A stretch of DNA of 64,000 bases from Superficieibacter sp. 1612_C1 (GCF_015234305.1 NZ_JADGMI010000005.1:186001-250000), one strand, 5' to 3'; shown: positions 1 to 11,312, numbered from the stretch's first letter. Program-made: numbers and translations. Notes: generated by a model not told the origin, from the sequence alone.

Positions 1-17
1 TCGTCACGCATCAGTAA
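1..17 (+). CDS. rapA: 3' end of the upstream gene, probably rapA
   Basis: The first bases contain an open frame (codons from base 3) reading Val-Thr-His-Gln followed by TAA at 15-17. In E. coli rapA (RNA polymerase recycling ATPase) lies directly upstream of rluA on the same strand and, from memory, ends in a similar short motif ending in His-Gln. Only the last four residues are inside the window, so the call rests on gene order and this tiny match. Confidence 0.5.
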
Positions 18-28
18 CGGAATCGAAT

Positions 29-688
29 ATGGGGATGGAAAACTACAATCCGCCGCAGGAGCCCTGGCTGGTCGTTCTGTATCAGGATGAACACATTATG
101 GTAGTCAACAAGCCGAGCGGCCTGTTGTCCGTACCGGGGCGTCTTGAGGAGCATAAGGACAGCGTGATGACGCGCATTCAGCGTGATTATCCGCAGGCCG
201 AATCCGTGCATCGTCTGGATATGGCCACCAGCGGCGTGATTGTGGTGGCGCTGACCAAAGCCGCCGAGCGGGAGCTGAAACGCCAGTTTCGCGAGCGCGA
301 GCCGAAAAAACAGTACGTGGCGCGGATCTGGGGTCATCCGGCAAAAGCGGAAGGACTGGTGGATTTGCCGCTGATCTGCGACTGGCCGAATAGGCCAAAG
401 CAGAAAGTCTGTTTTGAGACCGGTAAGGCGGCGCAAACGGAGTATGAGGTGGTGGAGTACGCGGCGGATAACACCGCTCGCGTGGTGCTGAAGCCAATTA
501 CCGGGCGCTCGCACCAGTTGCGCGTGCATATGCTGGCGCTGGGCCATCCGATCCTCGGCGATCGGTTCTACGCTACGCCGGAGGCGCTGGCGTTAGCGCC
601 ACGTCTGCTGCTGCACGCGGAGATGCTGACCATTACCCATCCGGCGTATGGCAGTTCGATGACCTTTAAGGTGCCAGCGAATTTCTGA
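29..688 (+). CDS. rluA: Dual-specificity 23S rRNA/tRNA pseudouridine synthase RluA
   Basis: This 219-residue protein has the length and near-identical sequence of E. coli RluA. That enzyme makes pseudouridine at position 746 of 23S rRNA and position 32 of several tRNAs. The catalytic motif HRLDMATSG, with the essential aspartate, lies near residue 64. The RluA/RsuA core motifs GRSHQLRVHM and HPILGDRFY follow towards the C-terminus. It has no N-terminal S4 domain, as expected for RluA. The start ATG is 11 bases after the stop of the preceding gene, consistent with co-transcription with rapA. It converges with djlA across a BIME repeat. Confidence 0.97.
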   Translation: MGMENYNPPQEPWLVVLYQDEHIMVVNKPSGLLSVPGRLEEHKDSVMTRIQRDYPQAESVHRLDMATSGVIVVALTKAAERELKRQFREREPKKQYVARIWGHPAKAEGLVDLPLICDWPNRPKQKVCFETGKAAQTEYEVVEYAADNTARVVLKPITGRSHQLRVHMLALGHPILGDRFYATPEALALAPRLLLHAEMLTITHPAYGSSMTFKVPANF

Positions 689-720
689 TAACGGTCCTCG
701 TTGGCGCTGGCGAGGTGCCA

Positions 721-826
721 TAATGCCCGGTGGCGCTGCGCTTACCGGGCCTACAGTTATGGCATAACTCGCTGATATTGTCGATTTTACAGGCCGGGTA
801 AGGCGAAGCCGCCACCCGGCATTATC
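721..826. repeat. REP/BIME repeat pair between rluA and djlA
   Basis: Two inverted palindromic units are visible: one at about 721-754 built on GCCCGGTGGCGCTGCGCTTA, and one at about 790-826 built on GCCGGGTAAGGCGAAGCCGC. This is the classic enterobacterial REP (bacterial interspersed mosaic element) design. It lies between two convergent genes, where such elements often stabilise mRNA ends or bind gyrase and IHF. Related units occur at 8660 and at 28804-28988. Confidence 0.85.
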
Positions 827-864
827 GTGGGGTAATGGCATTATTCCGGGCCACGTTGTCGACC

Positions 865-1680
865 TTACTTAAATCCTTTCTGCTCTTTAATCAGCTCGTA
901 CGCCTTCTGGATCTCCTGCGCTTTCTGCTTCGCCATCTCCATCATCTCCGGCGGCAGACCTTTTGCCACCAGCTTATCCGGATGATGTTCGCTCATCAGT
1001 TTGCGGTAAGCGCGCTTGATGGTCGTCCCGTCATCGGTCGGCTTCACGCCCAGCACGTTACAGGCATCTTCCAGCGTCGGTCCGCGCTGCGCCTGCTGCC
1101 AGCCGCCGGACTGCTGCTGATGCTGATATCCGCCGCCAAACTGCGCCCCCCCCTGCATCATGCGCAGGAACTGATCGAACTGCGTGCGGGAAATGCCTAA
1201 CTCCTCGGCAATCACATACAGCACTTCGCGTTCATTAGGATGCAATTGTCCGTCCGCAAACGCCGCCTGGATCTGAATTTCCAGAAACATCCGAATCAAA
1301 TCGGCACGGCCAAAACAGATGCTACGAAAGGCGCGCATTTTTTCACGTAGCGGGTAGTTATCCGCTTTACCCACGCGAAACGCCTGCTGGGCAGCGCTGC
1401 GTGATTCGCCGTGCAGATTCATGCGATCCATAAACACGCTGGCGATCTGGATATCCGCTTCCGTGACGCGGCCTTTCGATTTGGTTAAATGGCCCATCAC
1501 CTCGAAGGTAGTGGCGAAAAACAGCGATTGTCGCTCCTGTTGATTGGCAAACCAGTTCAGCCGACGGCTTCGCGCCTTATCAAACATATGGCCTATCAGC
1601 AGCCCCAGCACCGCGCCCCAGAAGCCGCCGCCCATCATTAATGCCACTGCTACGCCAATCACTTTGCCCCAATACTGCAT
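865..1680 (-). CDS. djlA: Co-chaperone DjlA, membrane-anchored J-domain protein
   Basis: This 271-residue protein matches E. coli DjlA in length and layout. A glycine-rich transmembrane segment spans about residues 6-31, a TerB-like helical domain fills the middle (motif [12 protein letters not shown]), a Gln/Gly-rich linker follows near 185-200, and a C-terminal J domain carries the invariant HPD motif (EHHPDKL). DjlA is a type III inner-membrane protein that presents the J domain to DnaK in the cytoplasm; in E. coli it affects capsule regulation through the Rcs system. The gene is divergent from lptD, with 183 bases between them. Confidence 0.96.
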   Translation of the reverse strand: MQYWGKVIGVAVALMMGGGFWGAVLGLLIGHMFDKARSRRLNWFANQQERQSLFFATTFEVMGHLTKSKGRVTEADIQIASVFMDRMNLHGESRSAAQQAFRVGKADNYPLREKMRAFRSICFGRADLIRMFLEIQIQAAFADGQLHPNEREVLYVIAEELGISRTQFDQFLRMMQGGAQFGGGYQHQQQSGGWQQAQRGPTLEDACNVLGVKPTDDGTTIKRAYRKLMSEHHPDKLVAKGLPPEMMEMAKQKAQEIQKAYELIKEQKGFK

Positions 1681-1863
1681 ATACTCCCCAAATCGTCATG
1701 CCTGCGACTAAAATATGTTTTATCATACCCGTCATTCAATGCCGTGCCTAACACAAGGGCATGAAACGGGCAGGATTAAGACTAGCGCGATGCGGATGAG
1801 TAAGTTAGTCTCTGACCGTTTGCTAGTCGCTACGCCACTGATGACGGAACAACAATAAAACGT

Positions 1864-4209
1864 ATGAAAAAACGTATTCCCACCCTTCTGGCCACCATGA
1901 TCGCCAGCGCCCTGTACAGCCAGCAGGGTATGGCCGCCGATCTCGCCTCGCAGTGTATGCTGGGCGTGCCGAGCTATAACCGTCCTCTGGTGGAGGGCGA
2001 GCCAAACGAATTACCGGTCACGATCAACGCCGATCATGCCAAAGGAAATTATCCCGATAACGCCGCTTTTACCGGCAACGTGGATATCAATCAGGGCAAC
2101 AGCCGCCTGCAGGCCGATGAAGTCCAGCTTCATCAAAAAGAAGCCGAAGGTCAGCCTGAACCGGTGCGTACCGTCGATGCGCTCGGCAACGTGCACTACG
2201 ACGATAACCAGGTGATCCTGAAAGGGCCGAAAGGCTGGGCCAACCTGAACACCAAAGATACGAATATCTGGGAAGGCGACTATCAGATGGTGGGCCGTCA
2301 GGGACGCGGTAACGCGGATTTGATGAAACAGCGTGGCGAAAACCGCTACACCATCCTGGAAAACGGCACCTTTACCTCATGTTTGCCGGGATCAAATACC
2401 TGGAGCGTGGTGGGCAGCGAAGTGATCCACGACCGCGAAGAGCAGGTTGCGGAAATCTGGAACGCCCGCTTTAAGCTCGGTCCGGTTCCGGTCTTTTACA
2501 GTCCCTACCTGCAATTACCGGTGGGTGACAAGCGTCGCTCTGGTTTTCTGATCCCTAACGCCAAATACAGCAGCAAGAACTACTTTGAGTTCACTCTGCC
2601 ATATTACTGGAACATCGCGCCCAACATGGACGCCACCATCACGCCGCACTACATGCACCGTCGTGGCAACGTGATGTGGGAGAACGAATTCCGCTATCTG
2701 ACTCAGGCGGGCGCAGGTCTGATGGAGCTGGACTACCTGCCGTCAGATGACGTTTATCAGGACGATCACGATAAAGAAGGCAGCCGCCATCGTTGGTTAT
2801 TCTACTGGCAACACGGTGGGGTTCTGGACCAAGTATGGCGCTTTAACGTCGATTATACCAAAGTCAGCGACTCTAACTATTTTAACGACTTTGACAGTAA
2901 ATACGGTTCCAGTACCGACGGCTATGCCACGCAGAAATTCAGCCTTGGCTATGCGGTGCAGAACTTTGATGCCACCGTCTCCACCAAACAGTTCCAGGTC
3001 TTCAGCGATCAGAACAACAGCAGCTACTCCGCAGAGCCGCAGCTCGACGTCAACTACTATCAAAATGATGTCGGTCCGTTTGATACCCGTATTTACGGTC
3101 AGGCGGTGCATTTCGTCAATACCGAAAGCAACCAGCCGGAAGCCACGCGTCTGCACCTTGAACCGACTATCAACCTGCCGCTGTCTAACGGCTGGGGAAG
3201 CGTGAATACGGAAGCCAAACTGCTGGCGACGCATTATCAGCAGACCAATCTGGATACCTATAACCGCAACAACACCAATCAGCTCGATGACTCGGTCAAC
3301 CGCGTGATGCCGCAGTTCAAAGTCGATGGCAAAATGATTTTCGAGCGCGATATGAACTGGGCGGAAGGCTATACCCAGACTCTTGAACCGCGCGCCCAGT
3401 ATCTGTACGTGCCTTATCGCGACCAGAGCCACATCAATAACTACGACTCATCATTACTGCAATCAGACTACACCGGCCTGTTCCGCGACCGTAGCTATGG
3501 CGGCCTCGACCGTATCGCCTCGGCAAATCAGGTCACCACCGGTTTGACCTCGCGAATTTATGATGACGCCGCCGTGGAACGTTTTAACGTTTCCGTAGGT
3601 CAAATCTACTACTTCACCGAGTCGCGCACCGGTGATGACGATAATATTAAATGGGAAGATGACGACCAAACCGGCTCGCTGGTCTGGGCGGGCGATACTT
3701 ACTGGCGCATCTCCGATCGCTGGGGTCTGCGTGGCGGCCTCCAGTACGATACGCGTCTGGATAACATTGCCACCAGCAGCAGTACCATTGAATATCGTCG
3801 TGACCAGGATCGTATGTTACAGCTGAACTACCGTTACGCCAGCCCGGAATATATTCAGGCGACGCTGCCGTCATACGCCACGTCGGATGAGTATAAAGAG
3901 GGTATTTCTCAGGTCGGCGCGGCGGGCAGTTGGCCAATTGCCGATCGCTGGTCGGTGGTGGGCGCATGGTATTTCGATACCAACGAGAAAAAAGCCGCTG
4001 ACCAGATGATAGGCGTGCAATATAACTCCTGCTGTTATGCGATCCGCGTCGGTTACGAGCGTAAACTTAACGGCTGGGAAAACGACCAAAGCGTGTACGA
4101 TAACGTCATCGGCTTTAATATTGAACTGCGTGGCCTGAGTTCGAACTATGGTCTGGGCACACAGCAGATGCTGCGCTCGAACATTTTGCCTTACCGTAGC
4201 TCTCTGTAA
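1864..4209 (+). CDS. lptD: LPS assembly outer-membrane protein LptD
   Basis: The product is 781 residues, close to the 784 of E. coli LptD (Imp/OstA). A Sec signal peptide ends at about residue 24 (QQGMAA). The OstA-like periplasmic beta-jellyroll follows, then the 26-strand barrel that with LptE inserts lipopolysaccharide into the outer leaflet. The four conserved disulfide cysteines are present: SQC near 31, TSC near 173, and the Cys-Cys pair in [11 protein letters not shown] near the C-terminus. It heads the conserved lptD-surA-pdxA-rsmA-apaG-apaH series, and SurA and DsbA are needed for its folding. Confidence 0.97.
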   Translation: MKKRIPTLLATMIASALYSQQGMAADLASQCMLGVPSYNRPLVEGEPNELPVTINADHAKGNYPDNAAFTGNVDINQGNSRLQADEVQLHQKEAEGQPEPVRTVDALGNVHYDDNQVILKGPKGWANLNTKDTNIWEGDYQMVGRQGRGNADLMKQRGENRYTILENGTFTSCLPGSNTWSVVGSEVIHDREEQVAEIWNARFKLGPVPVFYSPYLQLPVGDKRRSGFLIPNAKYSSKNYFEFTLPYYWNIAPNMDATITPHYMHRRGNVMWENEFRYLTQAGAGLMELDYLPSDDVYQDDHDKEGSRHRWLFYWQHGGVLDQVWRFNVDYTKVSDSNYFNDFDSKYGSSTDGYATQKFSLGYAVQNFDATVSTKQFQVFSDQNNSSYSAEPQLDVNYYQNDVGPFDTRIYGQAVHFVNTESNQPEATRLHLEPTINLPLSNGWGSVNTEAKLLATHYQQTNLDTYNRNNTNQLDDSVNRVMPQFKVDGKMIFERDMNWAEGYTQTLEPRAQYLYVPYRDQSHINNYDSSLLQSDYTGLFRDRSYGGLDRIASANQVTTGLTSRIYDDAAVERFNVSVGQIYYFTESRTGDDDNIKWEDDDQTGSLVWAGDTYWRISDRWGLRGGLQYDTRLDNIATSSSTIEYRRDQDRMLQLNYRYASPEYIQATLPSYATSDEYKEGISQVGAAGSWPIADRWSVVGAWYFDTNEKKAADQMIGVQYNSCCYAIRVGYERKLNGWENDQSVYDNVIGFNIELRGLSSNYGLGTQQMLRSNILPYRSSL

Positions 4210-4262
4210 TGCAGTTGTTTGAAAACGTAATCCGCATTGCGGTTAATTGAAATGGAAAATGT

Positions 4263-5555
4263 ATGAAGAACTGGAAAACGCTGCTTCCTGCTTTCGCCCT
4301 CGCACTGGTGGTGAATTCAGGGTTCGCTGCCCCGCAGGTTGTCGATAAAGTAGCAGCCGTCGTCAATAACGGCGTCGTTCTTGAAAGCGACGTTGATGGC
4401 CTGATGCAGTCGGTAAAAATGAACGCGGGCCAGGCCGGGCAACAGCTGCCGGACGACGCCACGCTGCGTCACCAAATCCTCGAACGCTTGATCATGGATC
4501 AGATCATCCTGCAAATGGGACAGAAGATGGGAGTGAAAATCTCCGATCAGCAGCTCGATGAGGCCATTGCTAACATTGCTAAACAGAACAACATGACGCT
4601 GGATCAGATGCGCAGCCGTCTGGCTTACGATGGGCTGGATTACAGCACCTATCGCAGCCAGATCCGCAAAGAGATGACCATCTCTGAAGTGCGTAACAAC
4701 GAAGTGCGTCGTCGCGTTACTGTACTGCCGCAGGAAGTGGATTCCCTGGCGAAGCAAATCGGCAACCAGAACGACGCCAGCACCGAGCTTAACCTGAGCC
4801 ACATTCTGCTGCCGCTGCCGGAAAATCCATCTTCCGAGCAGGTCAGCGAAGCACAGCAACAGGCAAACTCCATTATTGAGCAGGCCCGTAACGGCGCTGA
4901 CTTCGGCAAACTGGCTATCAGCTACTCTGCCGATCAGCAAGCGTTGCAGGGCGGGCAAATGGGCTGGGGCCGTATTCAGGAACTGCCTGGACTCTTCGCG
5001 CAGGCGCTGAGCACGGCGAAAAAAGGCGACATCATCGGCCCAATCCGCTCGGGCGTCGGCTTCCATATCCTGAAAATTAACGATATGCGCGGTCAGAATC
5101 AGAACATCTCTGTGACTGAAGCCCATGCCCGTCATATCCTGCTGAAACCGTCACCGATCATGACTGACGATCAGGCGCGCCTGAAGCTGGAACAAATTGC
5201 CGCGGACATTAAGAGCGGTAAAACCACGTTTGCTAACGCGGCGAAAGAGTTCTCTCAGGATCCAGGCTCGGCAAACCAGGGTGGCGATCTGGGTTGGGCA
5301 ACGCCAAATATGTACGATCCGGCGTTCCGCGATGCGCTGATGAAACTCAACAAGGGCCAGATGAGCGCCCCGGTGCACTCCTCCTTCGGCTGGCATCTGA
5401 TCGAAATGCTGGATACGCGCCAGGTTGATAAAACCGACGCAGCCCAGAAAGACAAAGCTTACCGTATGTTGATGAACCGGAAAATGTCTGAAGAAGCGGC
5501 AACCTGGATGCAGGAACAGCGTGCGACGGCCTACGTTAAAATTCTGAGCGAATAA
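4263..5555 (+). CDS. surA: Periplasmic chaperone and peptidyl-prolyl isomerase SurA
   Basis: The 430-residue protein aligns with E. coli SurA (428). It has a signal peptide ending near residue 22 ([10 protein letters not shown]), an N-terminal chaperone domain, and two parvulin domains at about 175-275 and 285-385. The parvulin signatures are visible ([40 protein letters not shown]). SurA escorts outer-membrane proteins, including LptD, through the periplasm. The gene begins 53 bases after lptD, and its stop codon overlaps the pdxA start (ATAATGG junction), which implies translational coupling. Confidence 0.97.
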   Translation: MKNWKTLLPAFALALVVNSGFAAPQVVDKVAAVVNNGVVLESDVDGLMQSVKMNAGQAGQQLPDDATLRHQILERLIMDQIILQMGQKMGVKISDQQLDEAIANIAKQNNMTLDQMRSRLAYDGLDYSTYRSQIRKEMTISEVRNNEVRRRVTVLPQEVDSLAKQIGNQNDASTELNLSHILLPLPENPSSEQVSEAQQQANSIIEQARNGADFGKLAISYSADQQALQGGQMGWGRIQELPGLFAQALSTAKKGDIIGPIRSGVGFHILKINDMRGQNQNISVTEAHARHILLKPSPIMTDDQARLKLEQIAADIKSGKTTFANAAKEFSQDPGSANQGGDLGWATPNMYDPAFRDALMKLNKGQMSAPVHSSFGWHLIEMLDTRQVDKTDAAQKDKAYRMLMNRKMSEEAATWMQEQRATAYVKILSE

Positions 5556-6544
5556 TGGCGTATCCTCACCGTGTGGTGATCACTCCCGGCGAACCTGCCG
5601 GGATTGGCCCGGACCTGGTGGTCCAGCTTGCACAGCGCGACTGGCCGGTAGAACTGGTTGTTTGCGCCGATGCAACCCTCCTGATAGACCGGGCAGCGAT
5701 GCTCGGTCTTCCGCTTTCTCTACGGCCCTATAGTGACTCACAACCGGCGCAACCGCAGCGTGCGGGAACGTTGACGCTGCTACCCGTTGCGCTCCGTGCG
5801 TCTGTCATCGCGGGTCAACTCAGCGTGGAAAACGGGCACTACGTGGTAGAAACGCTGGCCCGCGCCTGCGATGGCTGCCTGAGCGATGAGTTTGCCGCGC
5901 TGATCACCGGTCCCGTGCATAAAGGGGTGATCAACGACGCAGGTATTCCTTTCACCGGGCATACCGAGTTTTTTGAAGCGCGTGCGCAGGCAGAAAAAGT
6001 GGTGATGATGCTGGCGACGGAAGTAATGCGCGTGGCGGTGGCGACGACGCATTTGCCGCTACGCGACGTTGCTGATGCGATCACCCCGGATTTGCTGCGC
6101 GAGGTCATTACCATTCTGCATGGCGACCTTCAGAGCAAGTTCGGTATTAAAGATTCGCATGTGCTGGTGTGCGGCCTGAATCCTCATGCGGGTGAAGGCG
6201 GCCATATGGGCAGCGAAGAGATCGACATCCTGATCCCGGTGCTGGAAGAGATGCGTGCCAAAGGCATGAATCTGAGCGGGCCGCTGCCCGCCGACACGTT
6301 ATTTCAGCCGAAATACCTCGATCGTGCAGACGCCGTGCTGGCGATGTACCACGATCAGGGCCTCCCCGTGCTAAAATATCAGGGCTTTGGTCGGGGCGTA
6401 AATATCACCCTCGGCTTGCCCTTTATTCGTACTTCCGTTGACCACGGTACCGCGCTGGAACTGGCGGGCCAGGGGAAAGCGGATGTCGGCAGTTTTATTA
6501 CGGCGCTTAACCTCGCCATCAAAATGATTGTTAATACTAAATGA
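5555..6544 (+). CDS. pdxA: 4-hydroxythreonine-4-phosphate dehydrogenase PdxA
   Basis: This 329-residue protein is full length for PdxA. The enzyme oxidises 4-phosphohydroxy-L-threonine in the DXP-dependent pyridoxal 5'-phosphate pathway, after which PdxJ closes the ring. Family motifs are visible: [12 protein letters not shown] at the N-terminus, the metal-binding histidine in [18 protein letters not shown], and the C-terminal [20 protein letters not shown] block. The gene overlaps surA by one base and rsmA by four (ATGA-type overlap), so it belongs to the same transcription unit. Confidence 0.97.
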   Translation: MAYPHRVVITPGEPAGIGPDLVVQLAQRDWPVELVVCADATLLIDRAAMLGLPLSLRPYSDSQPAQPQRAGTLTLLPVALRASVIAGQLSVENGHYVVETLARACDGCLSDEFAALITGPVHKGVINDAGIPFTGHTEFFEARAQAEKVVMMLATEVMRVAVATTHLPLRDVADAITPDLLREVITILHGDLQSKFGIKDSHVLVCGLNPHAGEGGHMGSEEIDILIPVLEEMRAKGMNLSGPLPADTLFQPKYLDRADAVLAMYHDQGLPVLKYQGFGRGVNITLGLPFIRTSVDHGTALELAGQGKADVGSFITALNLAIKMIVNTK

Positions 6545-7362
6545 ATAATCGAGTCCATCAGGGCCACTTAGCCCGTAAACGCTTCGGGCAGAACTTCCTC
6601 AACGATCAGTTCGTGATCGACAGCATTGTCGCGGCCATTAATCCGCAAAAAGGTCAGGCGATGGTCGAAATCGGCCCGGGCCTTGCCGCATTGACCGAGC
6701 CTGTCGGCGAACGTCTTGATAAAATGACGGTGATCGAGCTGGATCGCGATCTGGCTGCCCGTTTGCAAACGCACCCGTTCCTCGGGCCGAAGCTGACGAT
6801 TTACCAGCAGGATGCGATGACCATGAACTTCGGCGAGCTGTCGCAGGAGCTGGGTCAGCCGCTACGCGTGTTTGGCAACCTGCCGTACAATATCTCTACC
6901 CCGCTGATGTTCCACCTGTTTACCTATACTAATGCCATCGCCGACATGCACTTCATGCTGCAAAAAGAAGTGGTTAATCGACTGGTTGCAGGGCCAAACA
7001 GTAAAGCGTATGGTCGATTAAGCGTCATGGCACAATATTACTGCCAGGTGATCCCGGTGCTGGAAGTGCCGCCAACGGCATTTACGCCTGCGCCAAAAGT
7101 GGATTCCGCTGTGGTACGTCTGGTGCCGCATGCCGTCATGCCGCACCCGGTAAAAGAAATTCGCGTGCTGAGCCGTATTACCACCGAAGCCTTTAACCAG
7201 CGGCGTAAAACCATCCGTAACAGTCTCGGCAATGTGTTTAGCGTTGAGGTACTGACGGAGTTGGGTATCGATCCGGCGATGCGCGCAGAGAATATCTCGG
7301 TTGCACAATACTGTAAGCTGGCCAATTATCTGGTGGATAACGCGCCACCAAAGGAGAGCTAA
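6541..7362 (+). CDS. rsmA: 16S rRNA dimethyladenosine transferase RsmA (KsgA)
   Basis: The 273-residue protein is the universal small-subunit maturation methyltransferase. It dimethylates two adjacent adenosines (1518 and 1519) near the 3' end of 16S rRNA using S-adenosylmethionine. The SAM-binding motif I ([13 protein letters not shown]) and the catalytic motif IV (NLPYNIST) are intact. Loss of the family gives kasugamycin resistance; nothing here suggests loss. The start ATG overlaps the end of pdxA and the gene is followed three bases later by apaG. Confidence 0.97.
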   Translation: MNNRVHQGHLARKRFGQNFLNDQFVIDSIVAAINPQKGQAMVEIGPGLAALTEPVGERLDKMTVIELDRDLAARLQTHPFLGPKLTIYQQDAMTMNFGELSQELGQPLRVFGNLPYNISTPLMFHLFTYTNAIADMHFMLQKEVVNRLVAGPNSKAYGRLSVMAQYYCQVIPVLEVPPTAFTPAPKVDSAVVRLVPHAVMPHPVKEIRVLSRITTEAFNQRRKTIRNSLGNVFSVEVLTELGIDPAMRAENISVAQYCKLANYLVDNAPPKES

Positions 7363-7365
7363 ACC

Positions 7366-7743
7366 ATGATCGACTCGCCCCGAATTTGCGTACAGGTCCA
7401 GAGCGTCTACATTGAATCGCAATCCTCTGCGGACGATGAGCGTTACGTTTTTGCCTATACGGTAATTATTCGTAATCTGGGGCGACATCCGGTTCAGCTT
7501 TTGGGCCGTTACTGGTTGATTACCAACGCTAACGGCCGCGAAACCGAAGTACAGGGTGAAGGTGTGGTTGGCGTACAGCCCCACATCGCGCCAGGCAGTG
7601 AATATCAATACACCAGCGGTGCCGTACTTGAAACGCCGCTCGGCACGATGCAGGGCCACTATGACATGATCGATGAAGATGGCAACGCTTTCACCATCGA
7701 TATACCCGTTTTCCGTCTGGCAGTTCCAACTCTGATCCATTAA
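7366..7743 (+). CDS. apaG: ApaG/CorD family protein
   Basis: This 125-residue protein matches ApaG (CorD), a small immunoglobulin-like beta-sandwich domain. The family motif is visible as [25 protein letters not shown], followed by [18 protein letters not shown]. The biochemical role in bacteria is unsettled; the cor name comes from cobalt-resistance and efflux phenotypes in Salmonella. It sits between rsmA and apaH with spacers of only three and four bases, as in other enterics. Confidence 0.95.
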   Translation: MIDSPRICVQVQSVYIESQSSADDERYVFAYTVIIRNLGRHPVQLLGRYWLITNANGRETEVQGEGVVGVQPHIAPGSEYQYTSGAVLETPLGTMQGHYDMIDEDGNAFTIDIPVFRLAVPTLIH

Positions 7744-7747
7744 AACT

Positions 7748-8596
7748 ATGTCGACATATCTTATTGGCGATGTTCATGGTTGCTACGATGAACTGATCGC
7801 ACTCTTAAACCAGGTGGAATTCACCCCTGAGCAAGACACCCTGTGGCTAACCGGCGATCTGGTGGCCCGCGGCCCCGGTTCGCTGGAAGTGCTGCGTTAC
7901 GTCAAGTCGCTTGGCGACAGCGTGCGCATGGTGCTGGGCAATCACGATCTGCATCTTCTGGCGGTGTTTGCTGGCATCAGCCGCAATAAGCCAAAAGATC
8001 GTATTACCCCATTGCTGGAAGCGCCGGATGCCGACGAGCTGATTAACTGGCTGCGCCGTCAGCCGCTGCTCCAGGTGGATGAAGAGAAAAAACTGGTGAT
8101 GGCGCATGCGGGCATCACGCCGCAGTGGGATCTGCCGACCGCCATCGCCTGCGCGCGCGATGTCGAAGCGGTACTCGCCAGCGACTCTTACCCTTTCTTC
8201 CTCGACGCGATGTATGGCGATATGCCGAATAACTGGTCGCCCGAGCTGACGGGTCTGGCGCGTCTGCGTTTTATTACCAACGCCTTTACCCGGATGCGCT
8301 ACTGTTTCCCGAACGGCCAGCTGGATATGTACGCGAAAGAAGCCCCGGAAAACGCCCCTGCGCCGCTGAAGCCGTGGTTCGCTATACCCGGACCGGTATC
8401 CGAGGCGTACAGCATTGCCTTTGGTCACTGGGCGTCGCTGGAAGGCAAAGGCGCGCCGGAAGGCATTTACGCGCTGGATACCGGCTGCTGCTGGGGCGGG
8501 GATTTAACCTGCCTGCGCTGGGAAGATAAGCACTATTTTATCCAGCCGTCGAACCGTCAGATGGATTTAGGGGAAGGCGAGGCAGTGGCGTCGTAA
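7748..8596 (+). CDS. apaH: Bis(5'-nucleosyl)-tetraphosphatase (symmetrical) ApaH
   Basis: The 282-residue protein hydrolyses Ap4A symmetrically to two ADP and also removes Np4 caps from RNA. The calcineurin-like phosphoesterase motifs are present: GDVHGCYDE at residues 7-15, GDLVARGP and GNHDLHLL, with [11 protein letters not shown] further on. It is the last gene of the lptD to apaH series. A REP element follows at 8660, before the convergent pRiA4b ORF-3-like gene. Confidence 0.97.
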   Translation: MSTYLIGDVHGCYDELIALLNQVEFTPEQDTLWLTGDLVARGPGSLEVLRYVKSLGDSVRMVLGNHDLHLLAVFAGISRNKPKDRITPLLEAPDADELINWLRRQPLLQVDEEKKLVMAHAGITPQWDLPTAIACARDVEAVLASDSYPFFLDAMYGDMPNNWSPELTGLARLRFITNAFTRMRYCFPNGQLDMYAKEAPENAPAPLKPWFAIPGPVSEAYSIAFGHWASLEGKGAPEGIYALDTGCCWGGDLTCLRWEDKHYFIQPSNRQMDLGEGEAVAS

Positions 8597-8659
8597 AAGT
8601 ATAGTAAAGGAAATAACGAGGTTGATGGCAAACCTGTTTTCCTGTTGAATGCGCCGTTT

Positions 8660-8691
8660 TGCCGGGTGGCGGCTTCGCCTTACCCGGCCGA
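8660..8691. repeat. Single REP palindrome after apaH
   Basis: A palindrome built on GCCGGGTGGCGGCTTCGCCT and ending TTACCCGGC lies 64 bases after the apaH stop codon. It is the same repeat family as the units at 721-826 and 28804-28988, and it separates two convergent genes. Confidence 0.8.
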
Positions 8692-8722
8692 CAAAATAAT
8701 CAATATCAATAAGCTATGCGAC

Positions 8723-9337
8723 TCAATAATCATCAACCAGAGGCAGCTCACGATCCCGTGACCAGCGGGCATATAAGGCTAATACCGCATTAACGGCACC
8801 AGGATCATACTGGAATACTAATGACTGAACGTCAGTCTCGTGAACATCAGTCAGGCCGGTCATCTCGAGGAAAAATTCATAGTCCTCCTCATTATTTTGC
8901 GGATCGAAAACGGCACGCAAAATACGCATATAGCCAGTCGATCCACCGCAATCCTCGGGCGGACAGGCCATTAGCCCTTCGATACATTCAAAAGGCGTGA
9001 GCATCTCGTCATAAAAATAATTTTTATCTTCGAGAACAATTTCATGCTCCCAGCCGTCACTGAAATCATAGAGATAAGCCAGTTTATTGCCCCGGCTTTT
9101 CAGCAGCGTATTCAAACGAACGCCAGCTTCGTTCTCTTCTTTTATTGATTCAGGAGACTCGGTAAATATTTGCTTCTTGAATTTGAAGTGATGCAGATGG
9201 CTATCTTCCCACCCCATCACAATCTGGACTACATCATGCAGCCGATCAAGGGTCAGGTTGGCGGGCACCACAAACCGCCGCCAGATGACAGGCTCAATAT
9301 TATTAAGCGTAATTTTTAGCTGATAAAATGTATTCAT
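8723..9337 (-). CDS. Plasmid pRiA4b ORF-3-like protein
   Basis: The 204-residue product looks like the pRiA4b ORF-3 family. It begins YQLKITLNNIEPVIWRRFVVPANLTLDRLHDVVQIVMGWEDSHLHHF, then has a conserved YLYDFSDGWEHEIVLE block and CPPEDCGGSTGY. The family is common in bacterial accessory DNA and has no established function. I chose the ATG at 9337 because GGAGAAGG lies just before it; an upstream in-frame start would add nine residues of unrelated sequence. It is inserted between apaH and folA, which are separated by kef genes in E. coli, so it is probably an acquired gene. Confidence 0.8.
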   Translation of the reverse strand: MNTFYQLKITLNNIEPVIWRRFVVPANLTLDRLHDVVQIVMGWEDSHLHHFKFKKQIFTESPESIKEENEAGVRLNTLLKSRGNKLAYLYDFSDGWEHEIVLEDKNYFYDEMLTPFECIEGLMACPPEDCGGSTGYMRILRAVFDPQNNEEDYEFFLEMTGLTDVHETDVQSLVFQYDPGAVNAVLALYARWSRDRELPLVDDY

Positions 9338-9400
9338 ACCCTTCTCCATACGGTATGTGTACATTCTCCCGGCGACAGGATATCGCCGGGAGGATAATCA

Positions 9401-9913
<513 letters not shown>

Positions 9914-10035
9914 CTATACGTAAAGCCTAATCTTTCGTCGACTGGTGCCAGGGTAAAGAATGAGAAAAATTTCTATTTTGCGGGGCATCTGCAACGGGTT
10001 CCCCCTCTTCAGCGCCGCTCTGCGGGGGCAATAAA

Positions 10036-10080
10036 GCAAAAAGCCCCGACACAGTCTTCACCGGCCGGGGCTTTTTGTTT
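10036..10080 (-). terminator. Rho-independent terminator after the small lipoprotein gene
   Basis: An inverted repeat AAAAAGCCCCG ... CGGGGCTTTTT encloses a 20-base loop a few bases beyond the stop codon at 10088. Both flanks carry A/T runs, so it may stop transcription in both directions. On the folA side there is no gene reading towards it. Confidence 0.8.
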
Positions 10081-10087
10081 TGATTCA

Positions 10088-10321
10088 TCAGTTATCGAGC
10101 TCGTTCATCCCTTTAACCTGATCGCGGTTAATCTGCTCTGTTTTGCCAGTTTCGGCATTTTCATAAGAAACCAGACCGGTATCGCTGTCTACTTCCGGCT
10201 TACCATCCGTCACGATGGTTTTGCCATCGGTGGTTTTAACCGCCTGGTTGGAAGTACAACCAGCGACGGTAAACAGGGCTGCGGCAGCAAAAATCGAAGA
10301 GATGAGTAAGTTATTGCGCAT
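10088..10321 (-). CDS. Small YgdI/YgdR-like lipoprotein
   Basis: The 77-residue protein starts with a lipoprotein signal peptide and lipobox (LFTVAGC), so the mature N-terminus should be a lipidated cysteine near residue 22. The rest (TDGKTIVTDGKPEVDSDTG, YENAETGKTEQINRDQV) fits the DUF903 SH3-like fold of YgdI, YgdR and other small enteric lipoproteins of unknown role. The gene stands alone between folA and another lipoprotein gene, with its own terminator. E. coli does not have it at this place. Confidence 0.8.
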   Translation of the reverse strand: MRNNLLISSIFAAAALFTVAGCTSNQAVKTTDGKTIVTDGKPEVDSDTGLVSYENAETGKTEQINRDQVKGMNELDN

Positions 10322-10415
10322 GGTGTACTCCCTTGCTTTCAGTTGGATTTAATTACTTACCTGATTATTTTAGGCTAAATTACTAAAAGCGGATGGAAAT
10401 ACAGAAGGTTCTGAA

Positions 10416-10444
10416 GTCAGGCATCCGGGCTGACAGATGCCTGA
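10416..10444 (-). terminator. Hairpin after the 285-residue lipoprotein gene
   Basis: TCAGGCATC and GATGCCTGA form a nine-pair stem ten bases beyond the stop codon at 10455. There is no clean T-run, so this may be a weak terminator or only an mRNA-end stabiliser. Confidence 0.5.
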
Positions 10445-10454
10445 CCGGCTGGGG

Positions 10455-11312
10455 CTATTTTTTCAACTCAAGAATCGAGCTCATCATGGTGTGGTTTATG
10501 TTGCTCATGATCTCATAATACGTCGTCGTCTCTTCGCCGCCCGTTTTAGGATTGCGCCATTTCTCGCGATTCTGTTTTTCAAACTCCTTCAGTAAATCCT
10601 TTTGATCGCTCGCCGAGTCTGCATGAATAAACGCGGTGTAGATTTTCGTGGCGTCGTCCAGATTTTGCTGTAGCTCAGGAGAGCTGAAATGCGCGGTTAT
10701 TTCAGGCTGCTGATAACGCGACTCGGTGATACGCATGTCTTGAGTGTAATCGGTGGCCGGAGAGAATTCATTGGTGTAGTAATGCTTGAAATCCTCGACC
10801 CGGAAGATTTTGGTTTTGTAATTGTCTTTGGAAGTAGAAGACATCGACTCCGGGAACGCCTCGGTCGGGTTTAGCTCCCAGCTATGCTCGAAGTTATCAA
10901 TAAACAGCTCGCTACCCAGATCGTTGAACGGCCCGGTGACGGTTTGACCATCGATAGTCAGGGTATGGACATCGCTATTTTCATTCGTGGGCTGTACACC
11001 TTCCGCCAGGTATTTTTGTACCACGTAAACATAACGAGTGCGGGTCGGGTTGATAAGCCCGCTAACGCCCGAGCGGGGCCACGCGTCAAAGACGCTGAAC
11101 TTAACGCTTTCGCCATTTTCCAGCGACAGGGTATGTTGTCCGGCCTCCAGTTTAATATTTTGCGTTTCTTTTGCCGGAATGGTTATTTTTTCATTATCAA
11201 TCGAAATAGCTAATGGTTTCTCCGTGGGATTATCAATGAGGAATTCTTTACTGTCCCCAAAGCAGGCGGTCAATGTAATGCAGGCACCCAGAAGTAATAT
11301 TCTTTTTAACAC
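10455..11312 (-). CDS. Putative lipoprotein of unknown function
   Basis: I do not recognise this 285-residue protein. I chose the GTG at 11312 because AGGAGAAAC precedes it and translation from there gives a textbook lipoprotein signal of 17 residues ending in the lipobox LTAC. A longer frame upstream would put non-signal sequence before it. After the lipid cysteine the protein has a short beta-rich domain (FLIDNPTEKPLAISIDNEKITIPAKETQNIKL), which resembles small periplasmic sandwich domains, and then a charged helical C-terminal part. It lies downstream of carB where E. coli carries caiF and the cai/fix genes. Confidence 0.7.
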   Translation of the reverse strand: MLKRILLLGACITLTACFGDSKEFLIDNPTEKPLAISIDNEKITIPAKETQNIKLEAGQHTLSLENGESVKFSVFDAWPRSGVSGLINPTRTRYVYVVQKYLAEGVQPTNENSDVHTLTIDGQTVTGPFNDLGSELFIDNFEHSWELNPTEAFPESMSSTSKDNYKTKIFRVEDFKHYYTNEFSPATDYTQDMRITESRYQQPEITAHFSSPELQQNLDDATKIYTAFIHADSASDQKDLLKEFEKQNREKWRNPKTGGEETTTYYEIMSNINHTMMSSILELKK

